This document shows, piece after piece, positions 26,224 to 34,288 of a stretch of DNA of 39,070 nucleotides. This DNA is from an uncultured Verrucomicrobiota bacterium (GTDB taxonomy: Bacteria > Verrucomicrobiota > Verrucomicrobiia > Limisphaerales > UBA1319), in contig CAIMWS010000112.1 in the NCBI GenBank assembly GCA_903845125.1, forward strand, positions 1 through 39,070, read 5' to 3'. Within the stretch, counting starts at the first letter, position 1, and the number at the start of each line of letters is the position of its first letter. Made by a program: the position numbers and the translations under genes. The notes under the pieces were generated by a model, which made no database searches, had not been told where the DNA came from, and saw nothing but the letters and a program-made list of their open reading frames with translations.

Positions 26224-26697
26224 TCACAAGCTGTTGCCTGGTTCAGACGGGGTCTCCGGGCCGCGCGCGGCCCGTGCGCAAGCGAGGTCATCCAGCATTT
26301 TCTGCTCCATTTTTTGGAGTTCCAGGCCGTGTTGCCGCTGCAATTTATCCCGGTATTTTTCGACGATTTCGCGTTCCTTTTTGGCCTCCAGGAAGGCTTG
26401 GTGGTGTTGGAGCAACACCTGTTGCGCCTGGCGCCAGTCGCGCTGCCGGTCATTCACGGTTTCCTGGAGGTTCACACAATGCAGACGGAGGCGGTCGATG
26501 TTCTCGGCGGCCGTGCCTTGCTTCAGGATATCCTGCCAATGGCTCCAATTGCGGCTCAATTCCCGCTCGGCGGCTGCCGCTTGTTCGCGGGCCTGGCGTT
26601 CCGCCTGGAGGGAGCGGGCGTAGGTTTCCAGGGCGGTCTGTTCCTTTTGCTCCCGCAGGGTCAGCAAGGCGTGCAGCGGGAAGTGAAAAGCTTTCAT
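26224..26697 (-). CDS. fliJ: Flagellar export protein FliJ
   Basis: 157 residues from ATG 26697, one base after the fliI stop. It is almost entirely helical coiled coil, rich in Gln, Glu, Arg and Ala, beginning KAFHFPLHALLTLREQKEQ, the typical FliJ start (F-x-F-x-L-x-x-L-L-x-x-R-x-x-x-E). It has the usual L-x-x-A-K-x-x-x-x-x-E-K-x-x-(D/E) character near residue 125 (FLEAKKEREIVEKYRDKL). FliJ inserts into the FliI ring like the gamma subunit of F-ATPase and contacts FlhA. Low sequence conservation makes position a substantial part of the assignment. Confidence 0.88.
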   Translation of the reverse strand: MKAFHFPLHALLTLREQKEQTALETYARSLQAERQAREQAAAAERELSRNWSHWQDILKQGTAAENIDRLRLHCVNLQETVNDRQRDWRQAQQVLLQHHQAFLEAKKEREIVEKYRDKLQRQHGLELQKMEQKMLDDLACARAARGPETPSEPGNSL

Positions 26698-26698
26698 A

Positions 26699-28066
26699 TC
26701 AGCGGTTGGGGCTGGGTTGTGGATTGGGCTTGCCCAGCGCCTGGGCCAGGGCGGCCCAACTTTGATCGAAGGCATATCCTTCGCGGATTCCCTGGCGGAG
26801 GAACTGGGTCAACGGGGCATTGAGCTTGATGGCATGGTCTATCGATGGGTTGCTGCCAGCCGCATAAGCGCCGATGTTAATCAAATCCTGGTTTTTGCGA
26901 TAGACCGCCAGGTTTTCCCGGCCCAAGGCCGCCAACTCCAGCTGGGACGGGGACAACAGATCCCGCACCAGCCGGCTGACGCTGTCCAGCACATCGATGG
27001 CCGGGTAGTGGTTCAGGGCGGCCAGCTCGCGGCTCAGCACGATGTGGCCGTCCAGGATGGAGCGGACCGAATCGGCGATGGGATCGTTCATGTCATCCGC
27101 TTCGACGAGCACCGTGAAAAGGCCGGTGATGGAGCCTTGCTCGCCCATGCCGGCCCGCTCCAGCAATTGTGGCAGCAGGGAAAATACGGAAGGGGTGTAG
27201 CCCCGGGTGGCGGGCGGTTCGCCCACCGCCAGGCCGATTTCCCGCTGCGCCATGGCGAAACGGGTGACCGAGTCCATCATCAGCAGGACGCTCTGGCCCT
27301 GGTCCCGGAAATATTCAGCGATGGCGGTGGCCAGAAAGGCGCCTTTCAAGCGGGCCAGGGCTGGCTGGTTGGAGGTGGCCACCACCACCACCGACTTCTG
27401 CCGGCCGCGTTCATCCAGGTCTTTTTCCAGAAATTCGCGCACTTCCCGGCCGCGCTCGCCGATGAGCGCGATGACGTTGACGTCCGCCTCCGCCTGGCTG
27501 GCCATCATGCCCAGCAAAGTGGATTTGCCCACCCCGCTGCCAGCGAATATTCCCAGGCGCTGACCGCGTCCACAGGGGATGAAGGTGTCGATGCACTTCA
27601 CGCCGGTGCGGAAGGTTTTCCGGATGCGCTGGCGCTTCAGCGGATGGGGCGGCGTGAGGCTCAGGCTGGCCTTATGCTCAGCCTGGATGGGGCCCAAACC
27701 ATCGATGGGGCTGCCCAGCCCGTCGATGATCCGCCCTTTCAAACCTTTGCCCACGGTGGCCGTGAGCGGCGATTTGAGGGCCACCACGGCGCTGCCCGGA
27801 TGGATGCCGTGGATTTCGCCCAAGGGCATGAGCAGCAGGTTGCGCCCGCGGAACCCGACGACCTCCGCCAGCGTGTGCTCGTCCCGCCCGTTGGATTCGA
27901 TGCGGCATAATTCACCCACCGCCGCCAGCGGTCCTTCCGATTCGATCACGAGGCCCACCAACTGGACAACCTGGCCGCGGTTTTCCAAAACGCGCGCTCC
28001 CCGGGCCCGGTCCAGCAGGTGGCTGAATCGGCCCCGGGGGGCGCCTGGGGCCGGCATGGTGGTCAT
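26699..28066 (-). CDS. fliI: Flagellum-specific ATPase FliI
   Basis: 455 residues, normal length. It has an F1-ATPase-like fold with Walker A AGSGVGKST (175-183), the following LIGERGREVREFLEKDL (201-217), Walker B-type SVLLMMDSVTRFAMAQREI and the diagnostic GEPPATRGYTPSVF. FliI hydrolyses ATP to help unfold and dock export substrates and is held by FliH. The start overlaps the fliH stop by four bases. No key residue is missing. Confidence 0.96.
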   Translation of the reverse strand: MTTMPAPGAPRGRFSHLLDRARGARVLENRGQVVQLVGLVIESEGPLAAVGELCRIESNGRDEHTLAEVVGFRGRNLLLMPLGEIHGIHPGSAVVALKSPLTATVGKGLKGRIIDGLGSPIDGLGPIQAEHKASLSLTPPHPLKRQRIRKTFRTGVKCIDTFIPCGRGQRLGIFAGSGVGKSTLLGMMASQAEADVNVIALIGERGREVREFLEKDLDERGRQKSVVVVATSNQPALARLKGAFLATAIAEYFRDQGQSVLLMMDSVTRFAMAQREIGLAVGEPPATRGYTPSVFSLLPQLLERAGMGEQGSITGLFTVLVEADDMNDPIADSVRSILDGHIVLSRELAALNHYPAIDVLDSVSRLVRDLLSPSQLELAALGRENLAVYRKNQDLINIGAYAAGSNPSIDHAIKLNAPLTQFLRQGIREGYAFDQSWAALAQALGKPNPQPSPNR

Positions 28067-28650
28067 AATTGCAGGGCCTCCTTGAGCAGCTTGACCTTGG
28101 TTTCCCGCCGGGCGTCAAAGCAGCCGAACCGGGTTTGCACGAGGCATCCGCCGCGGGTGACCTCCGGCGAAGTGGCGAAGCGGATGGGCTGCTGGGGGTT
28201 TTCCTGGAGCAGCGGGGATTGGGATTGCTGCAGCAGCTTGAAATCGTCAGCTTGCAGGAACACCTTCAATTCCGCCGAATCTTCGACCTGGCCCAGCGCG
28301 TCCCGGATCACGTGTTCCACCATGGCGGCGGTGACCGGCAGTTCCCCCACTAATTTGCGGGCTGCTTCCAAGGCCAGTTCCACCAGGATTGGCTCCATTT
28401 CGCGGGCGACCTTGGGGATGGCCGCACCCAGGGAGTGCATGATGCCCAGCTGCAATTCCTGGAGCTCGGCGCGCTGCTGAACCAGCTGTTCACTGAGCCG
28501 GCGTTCCCCCTCTTCGCGGCCCCGCTCGAAGGCGGCCTGTTCCCGTTCCCGCACCCGGCGTTCCTGCAGTTCGGCCGCAGATCCCGAGGCGGCGATGCGC
28601 ACGCCCCGCAGATCCCGGCTGAATTTAACCTGTTCACGCCATAACTTCAT
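28063..28650 (-). CDS. fliH: Flagellar assembly protein FliH
   Basis: 195 residues from the ATG at 28650, which lies inside the last codons of fliG; the longer frame would overlap fliG further. It has a charged N-terminal coiled coil (about 35-75, with AAFERGREEGERRLSEQ), then the conserved C-terminal domain with L-A-L-E-A-A-R-K-L-V-G-E-L and the late G-G-C-L-V-Q-T-x-F-G pattern (a variant of the FliH/YscL G-G-C-x-(I/V)-E-T-x-x-G motif). FliH dimers bind FliI and tether it to FliN in the C-ring. It overlaps fliI, supporting coupled expression. Confidence 0.9.
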   Translation of the reverse strand: MKLWREQVKFSRDLRGVRIAASGSAAELQERRVREREQAAFERGREEGERRLSEQLVQQRAELQELQLGIMHSLGAAIPKVAREMEPILVELALEAARKLVGELPVTAAMVEHVIRDALGQVEDSAELKVFLQADDFKLLQQSQSPLLQENPQQPIRFATSPEVTRGGCLVQTRFGCFDARRETKVKLLKEALQL

Positions 28651-29686
28651 AATTTGCTGATTGGCGGGCCTCGGACAGGTCGATCTCACCTTCGCTTTCC
28701 AGCCGGCGCACCACGTCGATGATCTTCAGCTGGGCGGCCTCGATCTCCTTCAGGCGCAACGGCCCGAGGAAGCTCATTTCCTCCACCAGCGTTTCGGCGG
28801 CACGCTTGGACAGGCAGGCCAGCAAGGCGCCCTTGAGGCCTTCGCTGGCGGTTTTGAGCGCCACGGCCAGGTCGCGCATGTCGATTTCGCGCAGGATCTT
28901 TTGCAGGGCGGCCGGCTCGAGCACGGAGAGGTCTTCGAAGGTGAACATCTTCTGGCGGATCGACTGGCTCAGCTCCGGATTGTGTTCATCCATGGAGAGC
29001 AGGATGTTTTTGCTGACGTTCTTGTCCAGGGCGTTGAGCAAATTCGCGGCGGCCTTGAGCCCGCCGGTCTGGTGCAGGGCGCTGGGGTGTTTGCCCCCCA
29101 TCTTGGAGGTCAATACCTGCACCACTTTTTCCACCACATCCACCGGTGTGGGCGCCAGCGTGGCCAGCCGCTCGATGATCTGCTCCCGCAGGTCGGCGCG
29201 CAGCAGGCTGAGCACTTGCCCGGCTTTCTCCGGGCCGAGGTAGCTGATGATGAGCGCGATGGTCTGGCCCTGTTCGCCCTTGATCAGGTTGAACACCTGG
29301 CGGGCATCCATGTCGGTGATTTGCTGCATTACCGTCACCGAAGCCCGGTTCGGCATCACCCGGCTCAACACATCGGAGGCACGGAACAATCCCACCGCCT
29401 TCTCCAGGGCGGCCCGGGTGAAATCCAGCCCGCCGCGCACGGAGGTACCCGCCTGGACCGCGATGTCGGTGAACTCCTTCAGCACCTCCATCTGCATCTC
29501 CTGGCTGATCAGGCCGAGCTTGGACATGTCCGTGGTCAAGGTATCCAGTTCGTGTTCCTCCATGCCCTTCATGATTTGGGCGGCGCTATCGGGACCCAGA
29601 ATGACCAGCAAGATGGCCAGCTTCTGGATTTTGGTCATCTTCGCGAATTCAGTGGGGGGGGTTGCAGATTCAGTTTGGGCTGCCAT
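28634..29686 (-). CDS. fliG: Flagellar motor switch protein FliG
   Basis: 350 residues from ATG 29686, chosen over an in-frame start at 29728 because AGAGGAA lies five bases upstream of it and the usual family length is reached. The N-domain starts TKIQKLAILLVILGPDSAAQ, the middle domain contains the Q-I-x-D-x-D-A-R-Q and L-I-K-G-E-Q-x-Q-T-I-A-L-I segments, and the C-terminal torque domain contains FTFEDLSVLEPAALQKILRE and the charged helix residues needed for stator contact. The end L-K-x-I-E-x-A-Q-x-x-I-x-x-x-x-R-x-L-E-x-x-G-E-I is canonical. FliG sits on FliF and receives torque from MotA. Confidence 0.96.
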   Translation of the reverse strand: MAAQTESATPPTEFAKMTKIQKLAILLVILGPDSAAQIMKGMEEHELDTLTTDMSKLGLISQEMQMEVLKEFTDIAVQAGTSVRGGLDFTRAALEKAVGLFRASDVLSRVMPNRASVTVMQQITDMDARQVFNLIKGEQGQTIALIISYLGPEKAGQVLSLLRADLREQIIERLATLAPTPVDVVEKVVQVLTSKMGGKHPSALHQTGGLKAAANLLNALDKNVSKNILLSMDEHNPELSQSIRQKMFTFEDLSVLEPAALQKILREIDMRDLAVALKTASEGLKGALLACLSKRAAETLVEEMSFLGPLRLKEIEAAQLKIIDVVRRLESEGEIDLSEARQSANYEVMA

Positions 29687-29689
29687 AAA

Positions 29690-29696
29690 TTCCTCT
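29690..29696 (-). promoter_or_regulatory. Shine-Dalgarno sequence of fliG
   Basis: AGAGGAA on the minus strand, three to four bases before the ATG at 29686 and inside the fliF-fliG gap. It decides the fliG start. Confidence 0.65.
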
Positions 29697-31343
29697 TTAA
29701 TTGTTCTTTTGGCCAGGTTTGCCGCCACGGCTCAGCCAGGACCGGATCGCCTGGCTTACATTTTCAGGGTTTTCCCGGATCAGCCGGTTGAGCACGTCCA
29801 CCGTCACCAGCGCCGGCTCCGGCTGTTTGCGCCAATCGCCACTGCCGGAGCGATGCCCGTTGCCGTTCCCGTTGCCATGGCCATTGCCGAACAGGCCCAG
29901 CGGCACTCCGATGGGAATGTTTTCGGTGGGTGTGCTTTTCAAGGTCCGGTAAAAGAACAGCATCATGCCCAGTGCCAGGGCCGGGTAGATCACGCTTTTT
30001 CCCAGATCCCACCAGAATTGCTGTTTTTGTTGTTTGTCGATGGTTTGGGTAAGCTCCGTGGCCATCTCTTCGTTGAAGGGGACCTCCTCCAGGGCCAGTT
30101 CATCCAGGCGGGTGCCATTGGCTGGGCTATTGGTCAACTGCAGCCCGATCGCCTTGGCTACGATTTCCTTCAGTTTAAGCAGTTCCTGGGGTGTGCGGGG
30201 CAGTGGTTTCCGGTCGGCGCCGGTGCCCTCATATCGGGAGGCGATAAAGACGGCGGCCGAAAGTTTTTTTACCACCCCAGTGGCAAAGGTGGTTTTGCTT
30301 ACCGTTTCCGGGACGATATTGGTGACCTTGTTGTTTTTTCGTTTGGTTTCGGAAATGTTTGAGGAAGCGGTGGCGGTGGAGTTGGTATCGCTGTTCAGGT
30401 TGGGGCCGATCCCGGCGGTGCCGCCATTGGCTCCATTGGAGGTTTTCGTGGTTTCCTCATCCAAGCTGGTTTCGCCTGGAATTACCGCTTCCGCATCGAT
30501 GGTCCGCTCCTGGCGGCTGATGGCATCGAAATTCACCTCGGCGGCAACTCGCACCAAGGCTTTGCCCGGGCCGGTCACCGGGAAGAGCATGTATTCGGCT
30601 TTCTTGGCGGCATTTTCTTCAATCAACGTGCGGATTTTGATCTGGTGATCGCTGATGGCGCCCAGCGAATCCGGTTCGGAAGCATTGGATACCATGCCCA
30701 GGCGGCTATCGATGACCACCACGTTGGCGGAGGTCAAACCTTCCACGGCATTGGCCACCAGGGATTGGATGGAACTGACCGCGTGGGGGGAGAGCGCCGC
30801 CTGGCGTTTGGTTTTGACATGGACCGAGGCGGTGGGACGTTTCTGGTTGTCGATCAACAGCCGGTTTTCCGGCATGACCAACAGGACGCTGGCCCAATCG
30901 ATTTCCTCCATTTTGCTGATGGTGCGGCTCAGTTCACCCTGCACCGCCCGGTTGTAATTCACCCTTTGGACGAAGTCCGATATGCCAAAGGCCGGTTTAT
31001 CGAACAAATCCAGCCCCACGACTTCGCCGCCTTTGATATTCCGGGAGTTCAATTGAATGCGGGTGGCATCAACCTGGTCGGACGGCACCAGGATGGAGCG
31101 GCCGCCCTGGGCGAGGCGGTAGGGCACTTTGGTTTCCTGCAGGGCACTGACGATCTTGGATGCTTCACCGTCTTCCAGCCCGCCATAGAGCAATTTATAA
31201 TCGGCCCGGGCGAGCCACCAGACCAGGCTGGCCAAGCCAGCCAGCACCATGATGCTGGCGGTGACCACACTCATCCGCTGGTTCAGCCCCAGTTGACGCC
31301 ATATGCCGACCAGTTGGGAGGCGAGTTGTGAGAGGTTTTTCAT
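29697..31343 (-). CDS. fliF: Flagellar MS-ring protein FliF
   Basis: 548 residues, normal length. It has the first transmembrane helix (about 26-46), then ring-building motifs with DYKLLYGGLEDGEASKIVSA and the L-D-L-F-D-K-P-A-F-G-x-S-D-F-V-Q-x-V-N-Y-x-R-A-x-Q-G-E-L pattern, the beta-collar region, and the second transmembrane helix (about 447-470). The C-terminal cytoplasmic tail binds FliG and is preceded by a Gly/Asn/His-rich stretch (NGHGNGNGNGH, about 485-495). FliF forms the rotor base on which the C-ring and export gate assemble. It overlaps nothing and follows fliE by 24 bases. Confidence 0.96.
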   Translation of the reverse strand: MKNLSQLASQLVGIWRQLGLNQRMSVVTASIMVLAGLASLVWWLARADYKLLYGGLEDGEASKIVSALQETKVPYRLAQGGRSILVPSDQVDATRIQLNSRNIKGGEVVGLDLFDKPAFGISDFVQRVNYNRAVQGELSRTISKMEEIDWASVLLVMPENRLLIDNQKRPTASVHVKTKRQAALSPHAVSSIQSLVANAVEGLTSANVVVIDSRLGMVSNASEPDSLGAISDHQIKIRTLIEENAAKKAEYMLFPVTGPGKALVRVAAEVNFDAISRQERTIDAEAVIPGETSLDEETTKTSNGANGGTAGIGPNLNSDTNSTATASSNISETKRKNNKVTNIVPETVSKTTFATGVVKKLSAAVFIASRYEGTGADRKPLPRTPQELLKLKEIVAKAIGLQLTNSPANGTRLDELALEEVPFNEEMATELTQTIDKQQKQQFWWDLGKSVIYPALALGMMLFFYRTLKSTPTENIPIGVPLGLFGNGHGNGNGNGHRSGSGDWRKQPEPALVTVDVLNRLIRENPENVSQAIRSWLSRGGKPGQKNN

Positions 31344-31367
31344 CGGTGAATCTATTCTTTATGGAGG

Positions 31368-31751
31368 TCAGACCTGCATGCGCATCAGTTCCTGGTAGGA
31401 TTCCAGGAGCTTGTTGCGGACTTCCACCATCAGTTGAAAGGAAAGACTGGCCTCCTCGGTGGCGATCATGGCCTGGTGGAGGTTGACATCCTGGCCGCTC
31501 ATCAGGCCCGCCACGGAGTTGTCCGCCGCGGTTTTCTTGGCACTTACTTCCTCCACCATACGCCCTAAAAGGTTGCTGAAATTATTATCCCCCCCCACTT
31601 TTTGCGCGGCAGAAGTGGTAGAGGTCAATTCCTCCAGGCCTTGCAAGTCCGCGCTGCTTATTTTGCTGGCGGGGGCCATATCCGCCGGGCGGATGTCCGC
31701 GGCGTTGATCGTGGGAGTGATGTATTGGCGGATGGCTGATAAGGCATTCAT
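31368..31751 (-). CDS. fliE: Flagellar hook-basal body protein FliE
   Basis: 127 residues. The C-terminal half shows the FliE core: D-V-N-L-H-Q-A-M-I-A-x-E-E-A-S-L-S-F-Q-L-M-V-E-V-R-N-K-L-L-E-S-Y-Q-E-L-M-R-M-Q-V, close to the family consensus (H-(E/D)-V-M-I-A-x-x-K-A-x-x-(S/A)-x-x-x-x-x-x-x-R-N-K-(L/V)-x-x-A-Y-x-E-(I/L)-M-x-M-x-(V/I)). The N-terminal half is variable. FliE is the first exported subunit and joins the MS-ring/export gate to the rod. It follows flgC by 11 bases. Confidence 0.94.
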   Translation of the reverse strand: MNALSAIRQYITPTINAADIRPADMAPASKISSADLQGLEELTSTTSAAQKVGGDNNFSNLLGRMVEEVSAKKTAADNSVAGLMSGQDVNLHQAMIATEEASLSFQLMVEVRNKLLESYQELMRMQV

Positions 31752-31762
31752 GGCGTGGCGTC

Positions 31763-32197
31763 CTAGCGTTTGCCGATGCTCAAGGCTTGTTGGGCCATGC
31801 TCCGCGCGGTTTTGACCATTGCCAGGTTGGCTTCATAGGTGCGCGAGGCGGTAATCATATCCGCCATTTCAATTTGGATCTGCACATTCGGCATTTGCAC
31901 CCAGCCCGTGGAATCTGCGTCCGGATGCGAGGGGTTGTGGATGCGTTGGAAGGGGGACTGATCCTTTTGGATGCGGGCCACTTTGACGGATTCAGGCGCC
32001 GAACCACCCAAACTGCTCGCGCCACGCTTTTGCTGTAAAAGGGTCTCAAAAACCACTTCCTGCCGTTGGTAGGGCCGGCCATCCACACCGCGCGTCACGT
32101 TGGCATTGGCGATATTTTGGGCGATCACCTCCATGCGCACCCGTTCCGCGTTCAGGGCTGAACTGGTTGAGTTGATGCCGGATAAAATGTCAAACAT
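31763..32197 (-). CDS. flgC: Flagellar proximal rod protein FlgC
   Basis: 144 residues, typical. It starts with FDILSGINSTSSALNAERVR, followed by M-E-V-I-A-Q-N-I-A-N-A-N-V-T, the rod N-signature. The C-terminus has the FlgC-specific H-P-x-A-D-x-x-G-W-V-x-x-P-N-V-x-x-x-x-E-M-x-D-M-I-x-A-S-R-x-Y-E-A-N pattern. FlgC builds the proximal rod with FlgB and FliE. It lies 12 bases downstream of flgB. Confidence 0.96.
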   Translation of the reverse strand: MFDILSGINSTSSALNAERVRMEVIAQNIANANVTRGVDGRPYQRQEVVFETLLQQKRGASSLGGSAPESVKVARIQKDQSPFQRIHNPSHPDADSTGWVQMPNVQIQIEMADMITASRTYEANLAMVKTARSMAQQALSIGKR

Positions 32198-32209
32198 GTT
32201 GGGATTCCT

Positions 32210-32593
32210 TTAGGCAGAGCGTCCAGTGATGGCCAGGCGGAGGCGTTGCAGGCTGGCTGAGACCATCTGCGTTTCGACGCAATAGGCGGTATAGTTTTTG
32301 GTGTTTTGCAGCAATTCGTGCTCCAGTTGCACGGTGTTACCGTCTTTGGCTTGCGCTACTGCCGTGGAGTCCACGGCCAACTGGGGCCGCAAATGGCTGA
32401 TTTGATCCACCGATTTATTGCCAATGGCTTTTTGCAGCTCATCTTTGAAGGAGGAAGTGACGTCGATGCGCTTGTAGCCAGGTTTTTCCGCATTGGCGAT
32501 ATTGGCGGCAATCGCTTCGCTGCGCAACGCAGATACGTCCAGCAACTTCTTGCTGGCCACATAATTCGGCTGGTTGAACAGGGCATTAATCAT
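32210..32593 (-). CDS. flgB: Flagellar proximal rod protein FlgB
   Basis: 127 residues from ATG 32593; an in-frame GTG at 32599 would add two residues and is spaced better from CGGAA at 32605-32609. Rod-family features are present: L-D-V-S-A-L-R-S-E-A-I-A-A-N-I-A-N-A-x-x-P-G-Y-K-R near the N-terminus, and L-E-H-E-L-L-x-N-T-x-N-Y in the second half, as in FlgB. FlgB forms the proximal rod. It is the first gene of the flagellar operon and is preceded by a sigma-54-type promoter. Confidence 0.95.
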   Translation of the reverse strand: MINALFNQPNYVASKKLLDVSALRSEAIAANIANAEKPGYKRIDVTSSFKDELQKAIGNKSVDQISHLRPQLAVDSTAVAQAKDGNTVQLEHELLQNTKNYTAYCVETQMVSASLQRLRLAITGRSA

Positions 32594-32619
32594 AACCACT
32601 TTAATTCCGACCAGCTTTA

Positions 32620-32636
32620 AGCAACCCCTGTGCCAG
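32620..32636 (-). promoter_or_regulatory. Sigma-54 (-24/-12) promoter of the flagellar operon
   Basis: On the minus strand the sequence CTGGCACAGGGGTTGCT occurs 26 bases before the flgB ATG. It matches the RpoN consensus TGGCAC-N5-TTGC(A/T) at every conserved position. Transcription would start near 32609, giving a short leader with CGGAA as ribosome-binding site. RpoN promoters need an AAA+ activator; none is encoded in the window. An enhancer site was not identified. Confidence 0.8.
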
Positions 32637-32794
32637 CGTGCAAAAACTGCCTATTTGAAGGTTTTACCCCTGCTGGAAGCCCCTGGGTGGGCAAATGTTA
32701 CCCGTCTATTTCCAGGCGGTAGGCAAGGATGGATCGCTGAGGGGGGGCATGGACCTCTTACCCAACCAGTTAGAGGGAGATCGGAAGGTTTAAA

Positions 32795-34054
32795 TCACGG
32801 CTTAACCGCGGAGGGGACGGCTTTCACCTGCAGGTGGGTTTCCAGCAGTTTAAACAGTTCGTTGGTCCGGCGCATGGATCCGGATTGAACGGCTTTGGCA
32901 AAAACCAATTGCGGCAGGCTCGTCATTCTCGCTTTGGCCCGGTTGGCCTTAAAAATCGATATTCCGGTCTGAATCAGGTTGGTCACCTTGGGATCGGCCA
33001 TGGCTTCCTTCAGTTTGGCGCCGCCCACCAGCTTGGCGGCTTGCTCCGAGGCCAGGTTCAGGGGGGGCGTATTCGTTTGCTTGAAAAACCAGGTATCGAA
33101 TTCGGGGTATGCCTTGGGGTTGGCGATAAACACCCCCATCCCTAATTTGGCGTATTCGCAGGCTTGGGCGTGCATGGGTATGAATCGCACCACCTCCGCA
33201 TTGCAATTGGTGCTCAACGGAACCGGCAGGGCAATGATGCAAAATTGGTTGGAGTAGCAGGTTTGCGCCTGCTCCAGCAAATGATGCAGGTCCCGGCAGT
33301 GAGGGCAGGTGTAATCGAAGAGATCAATCACCACGTTGGTGCCTGGCTTGCCTAAAACCGGCACTTTACTGAGGTCAAAATTGAACTTCCCTTCCTGGAA
33401 TTGGACCAGGTAAAGCTGCTTGGGAAACATTAATTGCCCCCCTACCAGGAGGCCCAACCCGGCTAAACCGGCGGCCATGGCAGCCGCCAAACCACCCCGG
33501 CCGGGTTTGGTGTATTTTTCAGCAAGTTCCTTGATGGCAACAGTTTGTATATGTTTCCAGCTGGCCAGCAAGCACCCGACGCTGAGCGCCCCCAAAGCGT
33601 GTGTGGTGCAGCACAGCCGGCAAAAAGCTTTCAGCTCAAGCCATTGAATCCCGACGAACCAAAGGATCGAACCTAAAACCATGGTTGAACCAGCCGCAAT
33701 CAGCCATCCAACCCATGGGCGCGGTGGTTGTGTCCATTTTTTGGACAGCCCGAGGCTGGTGAGCATCAGCCCAACGTAAATTCCCACCGCCAGGCCGCTG
33801 ACCGGGATTCCCAGCCACCAGGCATAGGGACTGGCGAGGATGCGGTCGCAAGCGGCCCCAGCTCCGCAACCGCTGATCGCTTCCGAAGTCAAGGCGTGGT
33901 AAAGAAGGTAGGAGGACAAACCAATAGCCGCCGCCTGCAGCAAACGGGCCAGCCACGGCAAAACCACCCACCAATCCCGCACCTTTGTTTCAGGGGTTTT
34001 TACGGACGATGGCGGAACCTGAATGTTTTTCTTTCGATTGTGTTTCTGGCCCAT
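32795..34054 (-). CDS. Fused VKOR / DsbA-like thioredoxin disulfide-forming protein
   Basis: 419 residues. The N-terminal half is a vitamin K epoxide reductase-like membrane domain with about four to five helices: loop cysteines Cys63 and Cys69 and the redox pair C-R-L-C at 145-148, plus the G-I-P-V-S motif (82-86). A further helix (about 188-208) leads to a DsbA/DsbG-like thioredoxin domain with CPHC at 250-253 (FDYTCPHCRDLHHLL). Such fusions couple quinone reduction to oxidation of secreted proteins, replacing DsbB plus DsbA. The protein has a basic, Lys-rich N-terminus. It is transcribed in the same direction as the flagellar operon, 200 bases upstream of flgB, but that operon has its own promoter. 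Confidence 0.9.
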   Translation of the reverse strand: MGQKHNRKKNIQVPPSSVKTPETKVRDWWVVLPWLARLLQAAAIGLSSYLLYHALTSEAISGCGAGAACDRILASPYAWWLGIPVSGLAVGIYVGLMLTSLGLSKKWTQPPRPWVGWLIAAGSTMVLGSILWFVGIQWLELKAFCRLCCTTHALGALSVGCLLASWKHIQTVAIKELAEKYTKPGRGGLAAAMAAGLAGLGLLVGGQLMFPKQLYLVQFQEGKFNFDLSKVPVLGKPGTNVVIDLFDYTCPHCRDLHHLLEQAQTCYSNQFCIIALPVPLSTNCNAEVVRFIPMHAQACEYAKLGMGVFIANPKAYPEFDTWFFKQTNTPPLNLASEQAAKLVGGAKLKEAMADPKVTNLIQTGISIFKANRAKARMTSLPQLVFAKAVQSGSMRRTNELFKLLETHLQVKAVPSAVKP

Positions 34055-34288
34055 TTAACAGCCTTTACCGAATCCTGCAGGTTCGGAATTCAAGTGCTTA
34101 ACTAGGGTAATGCCTGCCGTAATGTGCTGCCGCAGTCAATCCGAATCCCCTGCGTTGCGGTTCTTTTCAGGTTTTCCGCCAAATTCGCCGGGTATGGTCA
34201 GGGGGGCGGCCGGGAACGGCCAAATCAGGGGCACTGGTGAAAGCAAGTTTGGAACCCTTTTGGGTGCCACTCATCGAGAGGAGACCAT
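34055..34288. other. Intergenic region upstream of VKOR-DsbA
   Basis: About 230 bases without a credible gene. Visible structure: a GC hairpin GGCCG-GGAA-CGGCC at 34208-34221 and an ACCC-TTTT-GGGT repeat near 34256-34267. Either could end transcription from the small upstream ORF. A promoter for the VKOR-DsbA gene is expected but not identifiable with confidence. Confidence 0.35.
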
